Shown here: positions 8,632-17,088 of the stretch, one piece after another
How the letters are laid out: every line of letters begins with the position of its first letter
How positions within the stretch are numbered: the first letter of the stretch is position 1
NCBI RefSeq assembly: GCF_018736045.1
Contig: NZ_CP076132.1
Span: forward strand, 5,135,001 to 5,191,010
DNA: 56,010 nt
Origin: Flammeovirga yaeyamensis
Lineage (GTDB): Bacteria; Bacteroidota; Bacteroidia; Cytophagales; Flammeovirgaceae
Reading direction: 5' to 3'
Position numbers and translations under genes: made by a program
The notes under the pieces: generated by a model
Database searches by the model: none
Told to the model about the DNA's origin: nothing
The model's input: only the letters and a program-made list of their open reading frames with translations

Positions 8632-11457
8632 ATGTCGCTATCAAACAGAAATAAACGAATTCCACAACTGCTTGCAATCATAACAAGTGTACTGACCTTA
8701 ATTTTTGGCAACGATTTAAAAGCTAGTAATATTGATAGCTTAGCAAAAGACTTATCGCTTGATCAGAAAATTGGGCAGCTTATCTATGGGATTTCTTTAA
8801 ATAATGAGAGTCAGTTAAAAGATTTAGGAAAGGACAATCAGCTAGGTGCCTTACTATTTGATAAATATTGCAAACCTTCTCTTCAAACCTATTTCAAAAA
8901 TTTAAACAAACTGCCAAATAAATTACCCGTCTTACTAGGTGCATATAACCAAGAAGGTATTCAGTGCTTCGACGAGCATTATCAATTTTTACCGGATAAC
9001 TTTAATCTTGGAGCAATAAAAAGTAATGCTTTTACCTACAATACCTATAAGGGAATAGCAGATGCTTGCCGTCAACATCAATTGGATTTTTATATAGCAG
9101 AAAGTTTATCTATCAATCCAGAAAAGGATCATTCGTATGGTTTTGGTGAAGAGGAGATCAATATTATTTCAAAAAACCATGCAGCTTTAAAAGGATTAAA
9201 TCAGCTTGGGATAAAGCCTGGTACTTCATTTCACTATCTAAAGGAATTAGGTGATTATAAATTTAGAGAGATCAACACTCTTAAAGGATTGGTGAGAGAT
9301 TCTATTCAATTTATCTACCCGTCTAAAGTCGCTTTCGAAGCGCCTATATTTCCTTCATCGGTAACTACTTTCCTTACCGATTCTTTAGGCTTTAATGGAA
9401 TGATTGTAAGTGGAAACTTGTCAAAAGGGAATAACGCAAAAGTAACTGTTGATAATGCTATTTACGCTTTGAAGAATGGTCATGATATGATTGCTCTTTC
9501 TGGAATGTTCCAAGAAGTGATAAAAGGTATCACTAATGCTGTAAACAAGGGTATTTTATCAGAAGATCTGATCGACAAAAAGGTAGAAAAGGTATTACGT
9601 TTCAAAAAAGAGAGTTTGATTAAAACATCAGAGGAAACCAATATTAATTATCATGCGATCGCTGAAGAATCTTTTGAGAAATCGGTGACACTTTTAAACA
9701 ATACCGATAGCATTATTCCTCTTTCTTCATTAAATGATCAAAAATATCACTTGATAAGTATTGGATTGAATGGTAGTCCTGACTACTTCTCCAATATGCT
9801 AAAGAAGTTTGTCGATTTTGATTATCACAGTATTGAAAGCTCAAGTTTTTCAACAGCTCAAGTCAACTTGCTTCTTGAAACTTGTAAAGATCAAGATTTG
9901 GTGATAGTCAATATAGTTTGTCATCAGAAATCTTCTAAGCATCGATTTGGAGTTAGTTATGCTACGGAACAGCTGATAGAACACCTACAAGAAAAAAAGA
10001 ATGTGATTGTCGCCCTACATGGTGACCCTGCAGGACTAAAATATTTATCTGATAGCAGAAATACGATAATCAACTATTCGACTGCTAAAGAAGCTCAAGA
10101 AGCATCAGTACAATTAATTGCAGGAGCAATAGATGCCAATGGAAAACTTCCTATTGCAGTCTCAAATTATAAATTATATCAAGGTGAAAAGGTAAAAAGT
10201 TTGGGTCGTTTAGGCTATGGTTCTCCGGCATTTGTAGGTATTGATGCCGAAAAATTAACTACGCTTGTCGATAGTATTGCTATAGGTGCAATAGAAATGG
10301 AAGCCACTCCAGGATGTCAGGTAGTGATTGCTAAAGATGGTAAGATCATCTTTGAAAAGGCTTATGGATATTTCACTTATCAAAAAGAAGTTCCTGTAAC
10401 CAATGAAACGGTATATGATATCGCCTCTATTACAAAAGTAGCCTCAACTACTCAAGCAATGATGATGTTGGATTATCAAGACTCTGTCAATGTCAATCAG
10501 CATTTAAAATATTACTTACCTGAAACGGATACAACCAATAAAGGAAATATCAGATTGATTCAATTCATGACACACACTGCTCCGCTAAGAGGAGGCTATT
10601 ATTTCTGGGGTCATGTATATGATAAAGAAACTAAAAAATACGATCTGACTTATATCAGTTCATATAAAAAGAAGAACTTTGGAGTAGAAATCACTCCCAA
10701 TTTATATGCTACGGATAGTATTAAAGATTGTATGTGGCATTGGTTACTCGATGCTCCATTATCCACTAGAAGAAGGTACACCAAAGAAGTATATCGTTAT
10801 TGGTATAGCGATTTAGGGTATTATTTTCTTCAAAGAACTATTGAGAAGATCACAAATAAGCGTTTGGATCAATTTGTAGAAAGCAACATTTATAAACCAC
10901 TAGGAACACGAAGTTTAGGGTACTTACCTCAAAATCATGGTATAGATATTAAGCGTATACCACCAACTGAAATGGATATCAATTACCGACAGTCTTTGAT
11001 GAAAGGTTTGGTTCATGACCCATCTGCTGCTTTGATGGGTGGGGTTGCTGGACATGCAGGAGTATTCTCCAATGCGCATGATTTAGCTATTTTGATGCAA
11101 ATGAACCTTCAGAAAGGTTATTATAGTGGACACCAATACTTTGATGAAGCTACATTGAAAAAATATAACCGTCAGCCATATAAACGATTCAAAAATAGGA
11201 GAGGACTTGGTTGGGACAAACCGCCATTAAGAGGAGATGAAGGAAATACATCGGCTTTAGCACCAAAATCTACTTTTGGTCATACTGGCTTTACTGGAAC
11301 TTGTGCATGGGTAGATCCTGATAATAATATAGTTTATATCTTCTTGTCCAACAGGGTATATCCTACAGCTAGAAACAATAAATTAGCGAAGGAAAACATT
11401 AGAGAGAATATCCAAGGGGCGATTTACGAATCGATGATTGACAACAATTCCATCTAG
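8632..11457 (+). CDS. fusion of a degenerate GH3-like domain and a beta-lactamase-family serine hydrolase
   Basis: A 941-residue exported protein (N-terminal hydrophobic stretch about 11-31, LLAIITSVLTLIFGNDLKA). The first half follows the GH3/NagZ fold plan, starting DLSLDQKIGQLIYG and ending in a C-terminal alpha/beta domain, but it lacks the KHFPGHG motif. The nucleophile loop that is normally S/T-D-A/D-L reads SGNL (260-263), so the catalytic aspartate is missing. The second half, from about residue 545, is a class C beta-lactamase/penicillin-binding-protein-like domain with SITK (599-602), YSD (725-727) and HTG (884-886), all in order. The serine hydrolase is therefore probably active and the GH3 part a binding or structural relic. 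It may act on peptidoglycan fragments; the substrate is unproven. Confidence 0.85.
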   Translation: MSLSNRNKRIPQLLAIITSVLTLIFGNDLKASNIDSLAKDLSLDQKIGQLIYGISLNNESQLKDLGKDNQLGALLFDKYCKPSLQTYFKNLNKLPNKLPVLLGAYNQEGIQCFDEHYQFLPDNFNLGAIKSNAFTYNTYKGIADACRQHQLDFYIAESLSINPEKDHSYGFGEEEINIISKNHAALKGLNQLGIKPGTSFHYLKELGDYKFREINTLKGLVRDSIQFIYPSKVAFEAPIFPSSVTTFLTDSLGFNGMIVSGNLSKGNNAKVTVDNAIYALKNGHDMIALSGMFQEVIKGITNAVNKGILSEDLIDKKVEKVLRFKKESLIKTSEETNINYHAIAEESFEKSVTLLNNTDSIIPLSSLNDQKYHLISIGLNGSPDYFSNMLKKFVDFDYHSIESSSFSTAQVNLLLETCKDQDLVIVNIVCHQKSSKHRFGVSYATEQLIEHLQEKKNVIVALHGDPAGLKYLSDSRNTIINYSTAKEAQEASVQLIAGAIDANGKLPIAVSNYKLYQGEKVKSLGRLGYGSPAFVGIDAEKLTTLVDSIAIGAIEMEATPGCQVVIAKDGKIIFEKAYGYFTYQKEVPVTNETVYDIASITKVASTTQAMMMLDYQDSVNVNQHLKYYLPETDTTNKGNIRLIQFMTHTAPLRGGYYFWGHVYDKETKKYDLTYISSYKKKNFGVEITPNLYATDSIKDCMWHWLLDAPLSTRRRYTKEVYRYWYSDLGYYFLQRTIEKITNKRLDQFVESNIYKPLGTRSLGYLPQNHGIDIKRIPPTEMDINYRQSLMKGLVHDPSAALMGGVAGHAGVFSNAHDLAILMQMNLQKGYYSGHQYFDEATLKKYNRQPYKRFKNRRGLGWDKPPLRGDEGNTSALAPKSTFGHTGFTGTCAWVDPDNNIVYIFLSNRVYPTARNNKLAKENIRENIQGAIYESMIDNNSI

Positions 11458-11603
11458 ATAAAAGTAGCTGTAGTTTTCGTCTTACAGTTTTTCTCTTTTA
11501 TCTCAAAAAAACATAACCTACGATAGATCAATCAATTAACCACATCAAATAATGTCCTTGAAATAATATATTGACATTTGTTGTTAATTTATCGTGACTT
11601 AAA

Positions 11604-11635
11604 TTTGGTTGGTAACAATATTCCTCATACTTTTG
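11604..11635 (+). promoter_or_regulatory. promoter of the tRNA-Arg pair
   Basis: TTTGG (11604-11608) and TACTTTTG (11628-11635) are separated by 19 bp, an exact fit to the Bacteroidetes -33/-7 promoter. The sequence after the -7 box, GCATCGCTTT, is the same as after the -7 box of the other tRNA operon (41481-41488, minus strand). Confidence 0.8.
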
Positions 11636-11666
11636 CATCGCTTTAAAGGAAAAAGCACCTATAAAT

Positions 11667-11740
11667 GGCTCCGTAGCTCAACTGAATAGAGCATCACATT
11701 ACGGCTGTGAAGGTTCCAGGTTTGAATCCTGGCGGGGTCA
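11667..11740 (+). tRNA. tRNA-Arg(ACG), copy 1
   Basis: The 74 nt fold completely: acceptor GGCTCCG/CGGGGTC with G-U pairs, D stem GCTC/GAGC, anticodon stem TCACA/TGTGA with loop TTACGGC (anticodon ACG), 5-nt variable region, T stem CCAGG/CCTGG with loop TTTGAAT, and discriminator A. CCA is not encoded. With A34 deaminated to inosine it would read CGU, CGC and CGA codons. Confidence 0.95.
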
Positions 11741-11763
11741 CAAACTTTTTCCGAAAAGCAAAT

Positions 11764-11837
11764 GGTTCCGTAGCTCAACTGAATAGAGCATCACATTACG
11801 GCTGTGAAGGTTCCAGGTTTGAATCCTGGCGGGATCA
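11764..11837 (+). tRNA. tRNA-Arg(ACG), copy 2
   Basis: This is a tandem copy with a 97-bp period. It differs from copy 1 at one acceptor pair, where C-G has become T-A by compensated change (GGTTCCG/CGGGATC). All other arms are identical and CCA is not encoded. A strong terminator starts 16 bp downstream, and the recombinase gene begins shortly after that. Confidence 0.95.
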
Positions 11838-11853
11838 CTAAAATTGGGAATTT

Positions 11854-11885
11854 AAGGTCAGAATACTATTTTCTGACCTTTTTTT
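11854..11885 (+). terminator. terminator of the tRNA-Arg operon
   Basis: AAGGTCAGAA (11854-11863) pairs perfectly with TTCTGACCTT (11871-11880) around a 7-nt loop, and a T-run continues to about 11885. Confidence 0.93.
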
Positions 11886-12034
11886 ATATCTAATCTTCAA
11901 TGCTACTCATTGGAGATCAAGTGGTTAAGACTTTTTATGTTATGTGGACACGTTGGTGGATAGCTCACCATAGTGACCACTTTTTTTACTTTTTTAATTT
12001 TTTTACTAACCATGAAAAAAAGAATTTAAAGAAA

Positions 12035-13270
12035 ATGAGAGTCTCATTTGTATCAAAACCACTCAAAAACAAACTAGAAGTGACCATTGCAGCAAGAATC
12101 GTGATAGGCGATCAACGTTCAAATGCCTTTGTAACAGGCGTAAGGTGTGAGAAAAAGAATTGGGATGGCAAGCACCAATTCATCAAAGGAAGACATCACT
12201 TTGAAGACAATCAAACCCTAAGAATCATTGAAAATGATGTAAAGAGCCTAATAAATCAGTACCGTATTGAACATGGTGAACTACCCCACCCCAATACTAT
12301 CAAAGACATTTATGTACATGATTTAATGGGAAAAGAAGCTCCTCAAGTAAAACTGTCCAGTGCGATGAGTAAAACGATCCAGCAAAAAGAGTTGAAACTT
12401 TCTGCTGGTACAGCTCGGAATTACCATGTTCGTTTAGCTCGTGTAAATGAGTATATGCAGGAAACACAACAAGAAGAAGTAAAACTGAATGAATTAAATC
12501 CTCAATGGGGAAGAAAGTTTATCAATTGGCTAGAACATCAGAAAAATAAAAATCAGCTTGATGAGTTCTTGAACAAAAATACCGTAGCTAGGATTGTAGG
12601 AACATTGAAAACAGTGACTAAAGAAGCTGCTCAAAGAGGTGAAATTGACTATGATCCATTGGGAGCTTTAGTAAAACCTGAAGGGGAACCTGTTGATTTT
12701 GTTGTTTTAACTGAGGGAGAGTATTCAAAATTGAAAGTGTATCAATTTGGATCTTCGAAAATTCAAAAAATAGCTGATATGTTGATTTTCATGTGTGAAA
12801 CAGGGTTTCATTACCGAGAAATGCAAAATTTTAAGGCAAGTGAAAATACTTACATCAGTAGCTCAGGAGTTAGAATGATTTCCATTTTACGTCAGAAAAC
12901 AAAGAAATCAAGTGCTATTCCATGCATTCTTCCATTTTCAGACTTAGGACAAAAGTTATTAGAAAAATATGGTGGAGAAGAAATGCCAAGAATTTCAGTA
13001 GAAAAATTAAATAGCTACCTCAAAGAAATTGATGCAATACTGGATATTAACAAAAATCTCACATCGAAAGTAGGTAGAAAAACTTTTGCTACCCGATGGT
13101 TGAACCTAGGAATGTCAAAAGAAAGTATTGCTACCATGTGTGGTCATAGCTCTTCCCGAATTACTGAAGAAGTGTATATGAGAGTTCAGGATTACAAAGT
13201 GATTCGAGAAATGGAGGAAGCCAAAAAGAATATCTTTGACCTTCCAACTTCAGAGCTAATTCAAGGCTAA
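12035..13270 (+). CDS. tyrosine recombinase/integrase (Bacteroidetes type)
   Basis: A site-specific recombinase of about 411 residues from the ATG at 12035 (MRVSFVSKPLK). The frame is open from 11900, but the upstream 45 codons are compositionally non-coding and run into the tRNA terminator. An N-terminal arm-binding domain, a SAM-like core-binding domain and a C-terminal catalytic domain are in order. In the catalytic part, the usual TGLR reads TGFHYREM, so the first arginine position holds His. SKVGRKTFATRWL has Lys in place of the box-II His but keeps the Arg, CGHSS supplies the late His, and EEVYMRV the nucleophile Tyr. Loss of the first Arg is known in IntDOT-like enzymes, so activity is still possible. 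Its place right behind a tRNA pair suggests it mobilised the downstream island. Confidence 0.88.
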   Translation: MRVSFVSKPLKNKLEVTIAARIVIGDQRSNAFVTGVRCEKKNWDGKHQFIKGRHHFEDNQTLRIIENDVKSLINQYRIEHGELPHPNTIKDIYVHDLMGKEAPQVKLSSAMSKTIQQKELKLSAGTARNYHVRLARVNEYMQETQQEEVKLNELNPQWGRKFINWLEHQKNKNQLDEFLNKNTVARIVGTLKTVTKEAAQRGEIDYDPLGALVKPEGEPVDFVVLTEGEYSKLKVYQFGSSKIQKIADMLIFMCETGFHYREMQNFKASENTYISSSGVRMISILRQKTKKSSAIPCILPFSDLGQKLLEKYGGEEMPRISVEKLNSYLKEIDAILDINKNLTSKVGRKTFATRWLNLGMSKESIATMCGHSSSRITEEVYMRVQDYKVIREMEEAKKNIFDLPTSELIQG

Positions 13271-13345
13271 AATTTCAATTCTCTAATAGCTTATTATAAA
13301 ATAGAATAGAGGTATTTCTTTTTTGCTTTATATGAGCTGTTACCC

Positions 13346-13442
13346 TTTAACAAGTGACTTGTTGTGTTTTAACAAGTGGAATCTAATGAAAATGAGTTAC
13401 CAACATAGGTTTTATTTTCGTTAGGTTCTTTCACTTGTTAAA
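13346..13442. promoter_or_regulatory. three copies of TTTAACAAGTG upstream of the regulator gene
   Basis: TTTAACAAGTG occurs at 13346-13356 and 13368-13378 in direct orientation and at 13432-13442 inverted. The first copy extends into the perfect 15-bp palindrome AACAAGTGACTTGTT (13349-13363). The array sits between the recombinase stop and the regulator start (13508). The inverted copy lies about 34 bp before a near -7 box, TACTTTTA (13476-13483). It could be an operator array for the regulator gene or arm-type sites of the recombinase. Confidence 0.55.
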
Positions 13443-13507
13443 TAGTAATAAGTAAGTTTTTCGCAAATAAAACGTTACTTTTATGAAAAATAAATCTAAG
13501 TTTTCTT

Positions 13508-15568
13508 ATGCCTTTTCAATTAGAATACCTTAATAATCTATTAGTAGGATTTTTTCTGTCTATAGCTTTAATACAACTTATTATAATTATTCTCAATAAG
13601 AGTAATTATATCAATGTATTATTATTTTCTATAGCATTATTAAGTGCCGTTTTTGTTTTATTATCGGGTTATTGCCACTTAACAAATGATCCCATCAAGC
13701 ACTTAGGCTATTATAATCTTTTCTTTTTAATCTATCTTATATTGATGTTTTTGATTATTATTCTAACTCAAGAGTTTAATAAAGACATTAAGAATAAGTT
13801 TTTTTATTATTTAGCAATTTGCAGTATTGTCATAACCGCATTAATACATCTTACACTAAAAAATGGTATTGTATATCAGGAAATATTAGCTCTTAAAACT
13901 TTGAGTAATTCAACATTTATTGAAGATTATTATTTACCTGAAGGAAAGATTAATGTCTTTTATCCATTTTTCATGGTTTGGTATTTTATCTCTATATTTC
14001 TCTATTATTTCTCAATATTAATCTATAATTACCGAAAAAAGGAAAAACAACAAGTTCACATTATCATATCATTGTTGATCATATTTATTTCATCCAACCT
14101 TTATGATAGTTTAATTGATATCGGCCTAATTTCATCAATTTTTATAACTGATTATGCTGTAATACCTATTGTCATTCTATTTAATTATGAGTATGCTTCT
14201 AAGATAACTGATTACTTAAAAACTAATGAAAAACTAATCGAAGCAAATCAAAAGTTTTCTGACCTTATTGAATCAGTAGAGTTGTTTATTATTGGTCAAG
14301 ATACTGATGGAAAAATCATCTATTTAAATACTTTCACAAAAAAAAAATACTTCTATGGTATGGATGTATATGGTCAAAATATCAAAGAGTATTTAGTCAA
14401 TTTAGAAAAATCAGTTACTCAAAACACAATAATTACAACTCTAAAGGTTGGTAATATAAAAGAAGCAATATTATCTATTACTAAAATTAAATTAAATACT
14501 TCTGAAGGCAATCTGAATTACTATATAGGTTATGATATTACTGATAAAACATTAAATGAAAAACAATTACTACTTACTTTAAAGGAGTTAGAAAAAGTAA
14601 AAAACGAACTTACAAAAGAAAATATTTTTCTAAAATATGATTCAAACAAAAAAAATAATGACTCAATACTACAAACCAAAAATAAATCATATCAAAAAGT
14701 AATTGACGAGATATATAGAATTAGAAACTTATCTAATACAGTTTTATTAGAAGGTGAAACTGGTGTAGGAAAAAGGTTTATTGCTAACACTTTAGTAAAA
14801 ATAAGTAATAGAAAAGATAGACCGTTCACTACTTTCAATTGTAATTATCAAGGTCAAAGTTCTTTATTTAATTTCTTAAGAAAATCATTCAAAGATGGTA
14901 ATCTTGTTGAAGAAACAGGATTAATTGAAATGTTAGATAATGGTACATTACTTATCAATGAAGTAAGTGGATTATCCTTAAAAGATCAAATTCACCTATA
15001 TGATTTCTTAGCATCAAGAAGAGAAAAAAGTATTTATGCAAGTAATGTTAGATTAATAGTAACTACATCTAAAGATTTAAAGGTACTTGTCGAAGAAGGT
15101 AAATTTGATAATAATCTTTATTACTGTTTAAATTTATATTCATTAAATATTCCATCATTAATGAACCATATTGAAGATATCCCTCTTTTAGTGGAAAAGT
15201 TTATTTTTGATGCATGCAGTCAAGCTGGCATTCCTGAAATGACAGTAACCTTAAAAACAATTAAACAACTTCAATCTTATAATTGGCCAGGAAATATAAG
15301 AGAATTAAAATACGTGATTGAAAGAGCAGTATTAACAAGTCCAGGAAAAAAGTTAATCCTTAAAGAGGTAATTAGTGAAGAGCCTCCTAAAATTGAAAAT
15401 GAAGGTTTTAAAACTCTATTAGAAACAGAAAAAGAACATATCCTAAAAGTCTTACAATTTGCAAATTGGAAAATCAGCGGAAAGAATAGTGCTTCAGTTA
15501 TTTTAGGAATTAAAGAGAGTACTTTAAGGGCCAAGATGAAAAAACTTGAAATCCAAAAAGGAAAATAA
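13508..15568 (+). CDS. membrane-anchored PAS / AAA+ / Fis-type HTH regulator lacking a GAFTGA loop
   Basis: A 686-residue regulator. About seven hydrophobic helices fill residues 10-226; a PAS-like domain follows (about 245-348, FSDLIESVELFIIGQDTDGK); then a short coiled coil (350-375), an NtrC-type AAA+ domain and a Fis/HTH_8 domain (about 640-683, KISGKNSASVILGIKESTLR). Walker A is intact (GETGVGKR, 416-423). Walker B reads LLINEV (481-486) with Asn for the usual Asp. The segment that should carry the sigma54-contacting GAFTGA loop is replaced by FKDGNLVEETG (461-471). NWPGNIREL (592-600) is normal. Family knowledge says GAFTGA is essential for sigma54 activation, so this protein probably acts differently, perhaps as a membrane-sensing DNA-binding switch. 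It precedes the porin/ureohydrolase cassette on the same strand. Confidence 0.85.
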   Translation: MPFQLEYLNNLLVGFFLSIALIQLIIIILNKSNYINVLLFSIALLSAVFVLLSGYCHLTNDPIKHLGYYNLFFLIYLILMFLIIILTQEFNKDIKNKFFYYLAICSIVITALIHLTLKNGIVYQEILALKTLSNSTFIEDYYLPEGKINVFYPFFMVWYFISIFLYYFSILIYNYRKKEKQQVHIIISLLIIFISSNLYDSLIDIGLISSIFITDYAVIPIVILFNYEYASKITDYLKTNEKLIEANQKFSDLIESVELFIIGQDTDGKIIYLNTFTKKKYFYGMDVYGQNIKEYLVNLEKSVTQNTIITTLKVGNIKEAILSITKIKLNTSEGNLNYYIGYDITDKTLNEKQLLLTLKELEKVKNELTKENIFLKYDSNKKNNDSILQTKNKSYQKVIDEIYRIRNLSNTVLLEGETGVGKRFIANTLVKISNRKDRPFTTFNCNYQGQSSLFNFLRKSFKDGNLVEETGLIEMLDNGTLLINEVSGLSLKDQIHLYDFLASRREKSIYASNVRLIVTTSKDLKVLVEEGKFDNNLYYCLNLYSLNIPSLMNHIEDIPLLVEKFIFDACSQAGIPEMTVTLKTIKQLQSYNWPGNIRELKYVIERAVLTSPGKKLILKEVISEEPPKIENEGFKTLLETEKEHILKVLQFANWKISGKNSASVILGIKESTLRAKMKKLEIQKGK

Positions 15569-15602
15569 TCGCAATATATTACGGATTCGCAATATATTGC
15601 GA
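15569..15602. promoter_or_regulatory. tandem 16-bp palindromes, probable operator
   Basis: TCGCAATATATTGCGA (15587-15602) is a perfect palindrome. TCGCAATATATTACGG (15569-15584) is a copy with two changes in the right half, giving an 18-bp period. The first begins right after the TAA of the regulator gene, about 200 bp before the first porin gene and about 105 bp before its -7 box. Fis-type HTH dimers of NtrC-like regulators bind such tandem palindromes, so these are the natural candidate sites for the adjacent regulator. Confidence 0.65.
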
Positions 15603-15707
15603 TTATCACAATTGTTAATTTTATATAATATACACGCTTAAACAACTGAAAAACAGATTTTTAAATAAAAAAAATAAGAATAATGTTAAATGTAACAACT
15701 CACTATA

Positions 15708-15715
15708 TAACTTTG
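15708..15715 (+). promoter_or_regulatory. -7 box of the porin/ureohydrolase cassette
   Basis: TAACTTTG is an exact TAnnTTTG match, 83 bp before the start codon at 15799. No good TTTG lies at -33, which fits an activator-dependent promoter. No sigma54-type TGGC-N-TTGC element is visible in the 230-bp gap. Confidence 0.5.
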
Positions 15716-15798
15716 TAGTATTCAATAATATGATTTCTTATATACAACGTTTCAACACAGTATTATAAGTTTATCAATAAGCTATTAAAGTAATAATA

Positions 15799-17052
15799 AT
15801 GAAGTTTAATATTTTAATAACATTATTCTTTCTACTTGTTATTCAATCAGTATTTGCACAAAAAGCTGAAAGAAAGGAATTATATAAACTAGATAGTGCA
15901 AAGTACAGTGATGATAATTTTCCTCCAGGGAGATTTCAAATATTATCAGGACAATTTTACCCTAATTGGGAACCTCATTTAGGGAAAGGTTTACTTCCCC
16001 TCCCTAAGTATTATCAATGGAAACAAAAACTTTCATCAAAAGGAATTGATTATTTATTAGTTTTTTCTCCAGAGTATCAATTAGGAACTAAGGGAGGAGC
16101 TTTACATGGAAACTCAGAACAAGATGTAATCATATCTTGGAGGGTTGCAGAAAATGAAAACAGCTATAGTAAGTTCTTATTTTGGGGACTAAATGTATAT
16201 AGATTCACAGGGACTACTCCTTCAGAATTATCAGCAGAACAAGGATTAACCGTTGGTACTATTGGAGGTGCAGATGCAAAATCCTTTTGGATGTTAGGAA
16301 CATTCTTTTTTGAGCAAGGTCTACTAAAACATAAACTTAAATTAAGAGTTGGTCACCTTTTTACTAATATGTTATATGCTACGAATAAGTATATGGCTGA
16401 TGATAGAGATACATTTATCAATGGAATTTTAAATTCTCCAGAGGGTGTTCAATGGACTTCACAAAAATCGTTAGGTTTTAATTTTCAATATGATTTTGGA
16501 AAGTTTTATGTGATGGGAGGTTTTCAAGATCAAAAAAGTGACCCAAGATATCCAAATTTTAATTCTTTCTTAGATGGCGATTATGTCTATTTAGGTGAAG
16601 TAGGATATACACCAAATAGAGGAACTAATCATGAAGGATTTTATTCATTAACAATGAACTATAATACAGCTTATGATAATGTCAGTTCTGGATATGGACT
16701 GTTATTTAACTTCCACCAAGATATTAATAGTGTAATAGGAGTCTATGGTAAATATGGCCAATCTTTTGAAAGATTTGGATACTTTAAAAGGGCTTATGCC
16801 GCAGGTTTAGCAGTAAATGGTCCTTTTGGATGGGATTATGACCAAATATCAATAGCTTATTTAAATGGTGATCCATCAGATCCAACTTTAAATAATAGTG
16901 ATCAAGGGATTAATATGTATTACAAATGGTTGTTGACATATCGTACAGATTTTACGGTAGATGCTCAATACTATTTTGATAGATCAAAAGCACTTCCTAC
17001 TGATAGAGATAATGCATTTCTAATAGGAATGAGATTAAGAACAATATTTTAA
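15799..17052 (+). CDS. outer-membrane porin, OprB/carbohydrate-porin-like (first of two)
   Basis: A 417-residue beta-barrel protein with a clear signal peptide (MKFNILITLFFLLVIQSVFA, cleavage near AQ). After it come alternating amphipathic strands rich in Gly, Tyr and Phe, such as KLRVGHLFTNMLYAT, SLGFNFQYDFGKFYVMGGFQ and GLLFNFHQDINSVIGVYGKY. It ends in a terminal strand closing with Phe (AFLIGMRLRTIF), as expected for BAM insertion. The pattern resembles OprB-type substrate-selective porins, with moderate confidence. It is the first gene after the tandem palindromes and probably starts an operon with the second porin 36 bp downstream. It likely brings the cassette's substrate into the periplasm. 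Confidence 0.6.
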   Translation: MKFNILITLFFLLVIQSVFAQKAERKELYKLDSAKYSDDNFPPGRFQILSGQFYPNWEPHLGKGLLPLPKYYQWKQKLSSKGIDYLLVFSPEYQLGTKGGALHGNSEQDVIISWRVAENENSYSKFLFWGLNVYRFTGTTPSELSAEQGLTVGTIGGADAKSFWMLGTFFFEQGLLKHKLKLRVGHLFTNMLYATNKYMADDRDTFINGILNSPEGVQWTSQKSLGFNFQYDFGKFYVMGGFQDQKSDPRYPNFNSFLDGDYVYLGEVGYTPNRGTNHEGFYSLTMNYNTAYDNVSSGYGLLFNFHQDINSVIGVYGKYGQSFERFGYFKRAYAAGLAVNGPFGWDYDQISIAYLNGDPSDPTLNNSDQGINMYYKWLLTYRTDFTVDAQYYFDRSKALPTDRDNAFLIGMRLRTIF

Positions 17053-17088
17053 AAACTATAAAATTAATTCTTTGGTTTAGAAGATCAG

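Noticed and set aside
11900-12034. Upstream part of the recombinase reading frame (45 codons)
   Set aside because: It begins right after the tRNA terminator, reads as W/H/F-rich junk, and has no relation to integrase N-termini; the ATG at 12035 gives the normal start.
13346-13442. CRISPR array interpretation of the three TTTAACAAGTG copies
   Set aside because: The repeats are only 11 bp, of mixed orientation and irregular spacing, with no cas genes; regulatory or att sites are more likely.
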